This document shows, in pieces, positions 58,530-64,000 of a stretch of 64,000 bases of DNA (position 1 is the stretch's first letter; the number at the start of each line of letters is the position of its first letter). The notes below the pieces were generated by a model. It was not told where the DNA came from. It saw only the letters and a list, made by a program, of their open reading frames with translations, and searched no databases. A program made the translations under genes and the position numbers. Source of the DNA: Gigaspora margarita (taxonomy: Eukaryota; Glomeromycota; Glomeromycetes; Diversisporales; Gigasporaceae); assembly GCA_009809945.1 (NCBI GenBank), contig WTPW01000077.1:518239-582238 (forward strand), read 5' to 3'.

Positions 58530-58770
58530 ACTGTAGTTTCGTGAAATAACGCCTACCCGCACGTTATTTTGAGTATATGCGCTTTAATTAGAGTACACGC
58601 ATGGGCATTATATTGAGACAAGGATTGATCTTTTAATAAACCTGCTTTTGCAAGTAATGACTGTGTGCATTATATATACTGTATAAATGTGTTCGAGTTA
58701 TTTAAGCATGGGCATGGGCATAGATATGGGCATGGCGTTATTTTGAAGCCTCGCATTACAATTGTATTGT
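58530..58770. repeat. Degraded CGAAATAACGC-type MITE
   Basis: It contains TGAAATAACGCCTACCCGCA, GCACGTTATTTTGA, GCATGGGCATTATATTGA and GGGCATGGCGTTATTTTGAA, the same words as the elements at 1944 and 61202. Ends are not definable. Confidence 0.5.
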
Positions 58771-60482
58771 AATTTTTGGGTTAACAATAAATTTTTGAGA
58801 TAATAACATTTCATAAATGCATGTTTAACCCCAATGGCATAATTTTAGTTGATTTATCATTTTAAGTTAGATAAAAATGCATACTATAGTAAATCTGTGG
58901 GAAACTTTTTTTAAATTTATTAAATGCGTTTAAAGACCAATAAATACATACAGAATAACAATTGCTACTAACAAATTTGAACATGCTATGCATTTCTCTA
59001 TACACTTGTCTATAATCTATAAATTCTGACCCGCTTTAAAAAACTAGAACGATTCAAACCCAGACCAAATTTTCAATAAACACGGACTCATTTCAAAGAC
59101 TAAATATTGAATCTAGAACATCTAATCGTGCAGTAATTCCTAAAAAAAAAAAATTTTGTTAGAAACCGTTTCATCTTTAAGATTTATTATAAATAAGTTG
59201 ACTTATCTGTTTATTTGTACAATCCAATAAACGGAAATATTTAGTAAAACAATACTATACAGTTTTCTAATTTGCATTTCTGTGCCATACTACTTTACTA
59301 AACACAGTCAACTCTTTCTAAGTGCAATTCGTTGAGGTTAGACTTTTAGCAGCATATATTTAAAGAAAATTAAAAAAAATTTGCATCTATAGAAAGCGAA
59401 CACATACCAACTATATATTTGGGCTTGAAATTAAAGTTGCACTTAGTAAGATTGTATTTAGAGAGTGTTGACCATATTTATTAATGGCAGCAAGTCTATT
59501 AGTTTTAAACAAATTTTTTTTAATAGAGTGTCGCATTCTCAAAAATGCTTACCGGTATTTCAAAAAATGATTTATTTAGAATAGCGGAGAAAGTTTTGAT
59601 AAAATGATTGTTTACGCAGATTTGTTTATCAAATTTCTTATCATGTGATATTGTTTGTGCCAATCGGAAGCATTCAGAAGATTATCTAATCACATGATCT
59701 ACTATGGTGGAAATAGCAAACTGCCATGGTGGAAATAGTAGCTCCCTATAAATATTGTTTATATATAGTTGACGTTGCTTTAAGATATAAGTGAGCAGTT
59801 TCTTTAACAGATAAGACATCTAGTAGTGTAGCTAAAGCTTTTAAAAAAGTTTATAGTAATTCCAAGTACCCTCTTATTTGGCCTAAATTATTAATGGTCG
59901 ATCCTGGTTTAGAATTTAAATCTGATTGCAAAGAATTAATGGAAAAACATAATGTTAAAATTAAGATTGGCACATCTCATAAAAGTTAAGGTATTGTTGA
60001 AAGATTTAATCATACTTTAGCTAAAAAATTGTTTCGTTTGCAGGATGCTTCAGACTTATTGTTGCCTATATCTAAAATATCGAGAGCTTGGGTTAAAAAT
60101 CTTTATATAATTATTGTTAACCTTAATAATTTAGTAACTAGATTAATTGGCATAGTTCCTGCTAAAGCTATAAAAATGAAAAAGATTATTTCAACATCTT
60201 CTAAATTACGCAATGGACCTATAGGCTTTGATGAATCCAAGCTATCTTAAAATACTCCTGTAAGATATTTACTTGAACCTGATGAGCTTGAAGGTGGGAA
60301 TAGGCATAGTATTGATTGCAATTTTTCACCTTCTATTTATTTTATTAAACAATCTTTAGTACAAAAAAATCAACCAGTATTGGATTGGATTGAAGATATT
60401 AATAGAAATGGACCAAAACAGTCTTTTGTCAGAGAAGAGCTTTTAATCATAAAGGATGTGCAATTACCTCCTTAGTGGGTGC

Positions 60483-60870
60483 TTATGAATTAAGAAAGTC
60501 TTCTGCTTCTTCATCAATTTGGGCTTCTTTAATGAAATGATCTCTAGCTAATTTGTAATATAGCTTATATAGTTCTATAATAGAAGTAAATATCTTTGGG
60601 TCTCACCCATAAAATTCTTTGTAGTCATTTATAGTTTTAAGTTTTATTATATTTGTCTTCATTCGGAAATATGGTTATAGCTGAATTTAATACATACTCT
60701 TTTGGATCTTCTGCTTGACATAATTTTTTAATCCTTTCTTTATAATTTTGCATAAACTTGCCATCTTTTGGTTTTCTATAATAGAGACCTGCTTTAACTA
60801 CATTTATTAAAGCTTGCTCAACTTCTTGGTATGTGGGTTTGGTTTTAGTTATTTGAATTCGTATGCTCAT
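60483..60870 (-). pseudogene. Small conserved ORF of the Polinton-type element, frameshifted
   Basis: From ATG at 60868-60870, MSIRIQITKTKPTYQEVEQA continues 77 codons to NEDKYNKT. A one-base shift near 60630 would continue as INDYKEFYG, TGA (a likely Trp), DPKIFTSIIELYKLYYKLAR to TAA at 60483-60485, about 129 residues in total. The same start lies in the left terminus at 48388 and then diverges. Lys/Tyr-rich, no recognised domain. Convergent with the integrase end. Confidence 0.45.
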
Positions 60871-61686
60871 TGTATATGGGTGCTGGTATTCTGTTGTTTG
60901 TATTAATATACTAGAACTTTTTGTTTAAATTAAAATTTTCATATTTATATAATATAATAGATGAATATACTTGTGATTATTTACTCAGAATAGGAGTTAT
61001 TTGTAAATGTACTTGTCGTCGGCCTGAAGAATGCTATGAATATTGAAAGGCTAAAAAGCATTTTCCTTGCAAAGTTTGTAGTAAACTGACTAGCTCTAAA
61101 CCTGGCCTTTGTAGAAAGCATGCTAATGGATATTATATAACCAAGTATATTAATAGACTTCAGAAAAAGGCTTAGGAGCTTCTACTTTATAAAAATTGAT
61201 ACCATATTTATACGAAATAACGCACATGGGCGTTATTTCGAAAATTGGATTTCCTTAAAATAGCATAATTGGTTTTGAAATAATGCCCATGTGCGTCCCG
61301 AAATAACGCACACCCTACATACTAATGCTTTAATAAGCATTTAGAGGTGGGTCGAAATTAGACCTTTACTCCGAAATAACGCCTATGCGCGTACTCGAAA
61401 TAATGCGCATCTCCTCGAAATAACGCGCAGGTGCATGTTATTTCGCGTAAATACAGTATGATTGGATTAGTTGACGATGCGATTAATTTTTTATCATCAC
61501 TCTAATATATATGAATAACGACATGATCAAATTTTTATCATCTTCTAGCTATATAAAATTTTACACCAAGCTATAGTATATAAAAGTGCTATAAAATATA
61601 GCAGGATGACAATTAAAATGATTTTTAAATATCAGTCATATTAAGGTGTGAAAAAAGTGTCCCAGAAGTATCATTTATGCCCTACT
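60815..61686 (-). repeat. Right terminal inverted repeat with a MITE insertion
   Basis: Reverse complement of 47828-48450. Contains the MITE at 61202-61456 and a broken copy of the Cys-rich ORF (about 61000-61195: CKCTCRRPEECYEY, then TGA, then HFPCKVCSKLTSSKPGLC, then TAG). Confidence 0.85.
61202..61456. mobile_element. MITE of CGAAATAACGC words, TA duplication, with paralogous empty site
   Basis: TA (61200-61201 and 61457-61458) flanks ends CCATATTTATACGAAATAAC and, on the complement, CTGTATTTACGCGAAATAAC. The left terminal repeat lacks it and reads AAAAATTGTTATGATTGG, the expected uninterrupted site. The inside holds at least seven copies of CGAAATAACGC or its complement with CATG(G/T)GC. 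Confidence 0.85.
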
Positions 61687-61691
61687 ATCAC

Positions 61692-62150
61692 TCCTACACT
61701 CTAATCCCAAACCTTATTGGCACTCCAAAATCTTTTTCAAATATGAAAACAAGACATTAATGCTTAAAATAATTTCTTGTGTATTACTGAACAATGCATA
61801 TGGCTATATGACAATAATAACATTACACAGACTATTGATCTTACTAATTTAGTTACTTCTTGCTTAGAGTTAGACTCAAATAATTTTCTAGATACTCTAA
61901 TAGACACAGAACTACTAGAAATCAACCAACTAGAAGTAAATAATCTAGAAGAAGTAACTCAAATTTAGAATTAGAAGATATACAAGAAGAAACCTTATTG
62001 TTTCCAATTGCTAACCAAGAAGAAATCACTCCTGCTATAGAAATTCTATTATCTAAAAAATTAGTCAAAATTGTGCAGGATGTGTCTCATCTATGTGGAC
62101 CCTTGACTTAGACCAGAACTTATGAAGTTCATTTTTAAAGGGGAGAGAAA
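61692..62150 (+). other. Coding-like remnant, unknown
   Basis: An open stretch 61777-61968 (NNITQTIDLTNLVTSCLELD) rich in Leu/Asn/Asp/Glu is followed after a shift by LELEDIQEETLLFPIANQEE and ILLSKKLVKIVQDVSHLCGP (to about 62107). Probably a decayed transposon-encoded tail; no domain can be named. Confidence 0.35.
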
Positions 62151-62151
62151 T

Positions 62152-63438
62152 GTTATCCCTTAAATGGTAAGCAATTGCAGGCAAATTTGCCTGCAATTTT
62201 TTCTATAACCATTTTTTTATTTAGTTTTTTAAATATTTAAAATATTTAAATAAAATTTTATACAATAATATTTGAAAATAAAGATTACATTTTTGCTATA
62301 TTTGTATTTAAATTATCCCTTAAATGGTAAGCAATTGCAGGCAAATTTGCCTNNAATTTTTTCTNTAAACATTTCTTTGATTTAGTTTTTTAAATATTTA
62401 AAATATTTAAATAAAATTTTATNCAATAATATTTNAAAATAAAGATTATATTTTTGCTATATTTGTATTTAAATTATAAGAAAATAAATTGTAATTGCTT
62501 ATAAGCCCAAAATATACAAATTTCAAAAAAATTTTTTAATTAAAAAATTATTTTAAACCTTTTTGGCGAACTCTTTAAATATTAATTTTAGATCTATTGT
62601 TTTTAATACAACTTTATAGATTATGTAAAGGATTACAATTTTTATTATTACAGTTTTATGATTTACTTGTAAAAATTAGTACTTGTCTTAAGAGCAAAAA
62701 TTTTTTTTAGCTTCGGGAACATATAAAATTTAGAAAATATAAAAAAATTTAATAGTAAACTCTAAAGTTATACAAACTTTGAACTTTAATTAATTAAAAG
62801 TTATTTAATAATTTTAAAAAATTTTTATAATAAAGTTAATAAAATATATTTCAAATAATATATTATATAAAATAAAAAATTTTTAAATTATTTATTTGTT
62901 GTTTTATTTAAAAAAACCTTAAATATTTTCAAAATTGCAGGCAAATTTGCCTGCAGGACCTTTTAAGGGATAAGAAAATAAATTGTAGTTGCTTATAAGC
63001 CCAAAATATACAAATTTCAAAAAAAATTTTTAATTAAAAAATTATTTAAAACCTTTTAGTAAACTCTTTAAATATTAATTTTAGATCTATTGTTCTTAAT
63101 ACAACTTTATAGATTATGTAAAGGATTACAATTTTTATTATTACAAGTTTTATGATTTACTTGTAAAAATTAGTACTTGTTTCAAGAGCAAAAATTTTTT
63201 TAGCTTCAGGAACCTATAAAATTTTAGAAAATATAAAAAATTTTATAGTAAACTCTAAAGTTACACAAACTTTGAACTTTAATTAATTAAAAGTTATTTA
63301 ATAATTTTAAAAATTTTTATAATAAAGTTAATAAAATATATTTCAAATAATATATAATTATTTATTTGTTGTTTTATTTAAAAAAACCTTAAATATTTTC
63401 AAAATTGCAGGCAAATTTGCCTGCAAGACCTTTTAAGA
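62152..63438. repeat. Two sets of tandem repeats around the palindrome ATTGCAGGCAAATTTGCCTGCAAT
   Basis: A 165-bp unit is repeated (62152-62316 and 62317-62480) and a unit of about 460-490 bp is repeated (62483-62973 and 62974-63438). The GCAGGCAAATTTGCCTGC palindrome appears four times (about 62176, 62340, 62937, 63404). TTATCCCTTAAA at the left and TTTTAAGGGATAA at 62961-62973 are inverted, suggesting transposon ends. Five ambiguous bases (62353, 62354, 62365, 62423, 62435) fall in the second 165-bp unit, so the assembly here is uncertain. Confidence 0.75.
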
Positions 63439-63538
63439 AATAGAATAGTATTAATAGTTTTAGTAGAAATTAGTTGAAAAATTAGAAATTAATAAGTAAA
63501 ATTTGTAATAACTGTATTTAGTAATTGTAATATGCAAA

Positions 63539-64000
63539 GAATCTTCTATAACTCTATCTGCTGATCACTTGTACCAACAAAATGCTAATGCTTTAGAAGT
63601 AAAGTCTCAAGGAAACAGTAAAAAAACTAAAGAAAACATGCAACCTGGTAGCTATTATTTAGAGATACAGTTAACTGAGGACAGATACAAGATGTAGGTA
63701 AGATTTTCTGGGTCACGTGGACCCCGACTCTCCGACCCTACCCCGGATGATCATTATGTTAATTAATTATTAGTGATGATCGGATAATCTTTTTATTATT
63801 GTTGCTTCTATTATTATTTTTTTTTATACGCTTTTAACTAACCTTTCACTTTTTTTTTAGTATTTAGTTGTTTTTTCGTCGCTGGTGTCATCATTATTGG
63901 AGCTGTTGTTACCGAAGTTGTTGGAGTTATTACTCTTGGAGTCGCCGTTGCTGAAATTACAATTTCGTCATGTCGTTAGTAGGGATTCGCTTGTCTGTTT
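63539..64000. other. Window end, no firm gene
   Basis: A short GC-richer patch (CACGTGGACCCCGACTCTCC near 63714) and, from about 63860, a (GTT/GGA)-biased stretch. On plus it could encode a hydrophobic Val/Ile/Gly segment after a TTTTTTTTTAG acceptor-like site; on minus a Ser/Asn/Asp-rich run (NFSNGDSKSNNSNNFGNNSS). The strand cannot be decided from this window. Confidence 0.3.

Larger units (their letters stand above)
53372..59746 (-). mobile_element. 6.4 kb MULE (TATTTCCACCATG family) inserted in the integrase gene
   Basis: TATAAATA is duplicated at 53364-53371 and 59747-59754. The inverted ends each hold two direct copies of a TATTTCCAC(C/T)AT(G/C) word, starting GAGATCGCC on the left and GGGAGCTAC on the complement of the right. 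The element carries a transposase gene on the minus strand, tandem repeats near its left end and two nested small elements near its right end. A solo end of the same family is at 12801-12845. Confidence 0.85.
53044..60480 (+). pseudogene. Polinton-type integrase, split by a 6.4 kb MULE
   Basis: Part 1 (about 53073-53371) has RKIYYQPNGYQRTAKKLY, VRNWLEKQALFQIHKP and CHQADILYM, the N-terminal helix-turn region and first catalytic Asp of the integrase family carried by Polintons. Part 2 (59747-60480) has LLMVDPGLEFKSDCKELM (second Asp) and GIVERFNHTLAKKLF (Glu). Excising 53372-59746 with one TATAAATA joins IYK to YCLYIVDVALRYK in frame. Stops in part 2 (TGA about 59803, TAA about 59986, TAA 60248-60250) show decay. 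A frameshift near 53090 separates the likely ATG at 53044 from the domain. Head-to-head with the Gag-like cassette. Confidence 0.75.
47828..61686. mobile_element. 13.9 kb Polinton-type element with long inverted termini, Gag-like and protease genes
   Basis: Both ends read AGTAGG(A/G)CATAAATGATAC inward, and the inverted termini match for over 600 bases. ATCAC borders both (47823-47827 and 61687-61691). Contents: Cys-rich ORF in each terminus, a plus-strand unknown gene, a minus-strand coiled-coil/capsid-like/CCHC/retropepsin cassette, a plus-strand integrase of the Polinton (c-integrase) type, and a minus-strand small gene. After removing the nested 6.4 kb MULE and three MITEs about 7 kb remains. 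AG ends, long termini and integrase type fit Polinton/Maverick; the retrovirus-like Gag and protease do not, and no DNA polymerase B or reverse transcriptase is seen. It may be a derivative or an undescribed class. Confidence 0.7.

Overview
The window looks like nuclear DNA of a repeat-rich, very AT-rich eukaryote, most likely an arbuscular mycorrhizal fungus (Glomeromycotina, Rhizophagus-like). The reasons are a gene with a GT-AG intron, nuclease-kinase fusion proteins of the Crinkler-RHS (CR) type, decayed Mutator-like (MULE/FAR1) transposases, a Ty3/gypsy relic with the order Gag-PR-RT-RH-IN, a Polinton-type integrase, and many fold-back MITEs. This assignment is inference; no rRNA or other marker gene is present.

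Layout. (i) 1-12.7 kb is the host-gene part: two paralogous genes for a PD-(D/E)XK nuclease-like plus kinase-like protein, about 9 kb apart in the same orientation. The first is cut by the window start and has EIQ where the second has the nuclease motif EIK. (ii) 12.8-15.6 kb is a large fold-back split by a 1.7 kb hAT-like fold-back. (iii) 15.86-27.71 kb is a Ty3/gypsy LTR retrotransposon full of stop codons, interrupted by one hAT-like MITE and by a MULE deletion derivative that itself carries a second hAT-like MITE. (iv) 27.8-34.6 kb holds small MITEs, two fold-backs and an old minus-strand copy of a tRNA-headed SINE of about 1 kb. (v) 34.93-43.95 kb is a 9 kb MULE with 8-bp target duplications. 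Its decayed transposase is broken by a young SINE copy (14-bp duplication) and by a small relative of the MULE itself; this MULE is the apparent parent of the derivative inside the retrotransposon. (vi) 44-47.7 kb holds gypsy fragments and more fold-backs. (vii) 47.83-61.69 kb is a 13.9 kb element with inverted termini of more than 600 bp. It carries a Polinton-type integrase, a Gag-like/CCHC/retropepsin cassette, a Cys-rich ORF in each terminal repeat and no visible polymerase. A second, 6.4 kb MULE has jumped into its integrase gene. (viii) 61.7-64 kb holds tandem repeats around a short palindrome and unassigned sequence.

Nesting order can be read from target-site duplications, and several insertions can be checked because removing the insert and one duplication reopens a reading frame or gives the sequence of an uninterrupted paralog. 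Many of the nonsense codons examined are single C:G to T:A steps away from a plausible sense codon. The most unusual objects are the inverted-terminal Polinton-type element with Gag and protease, the large SINE family, a conserved module of about 90 nt shared by otherwise unrelated elements, and the paired nuclease-kinase genes. All boundaries were found by eye; no alignment or database search was run.
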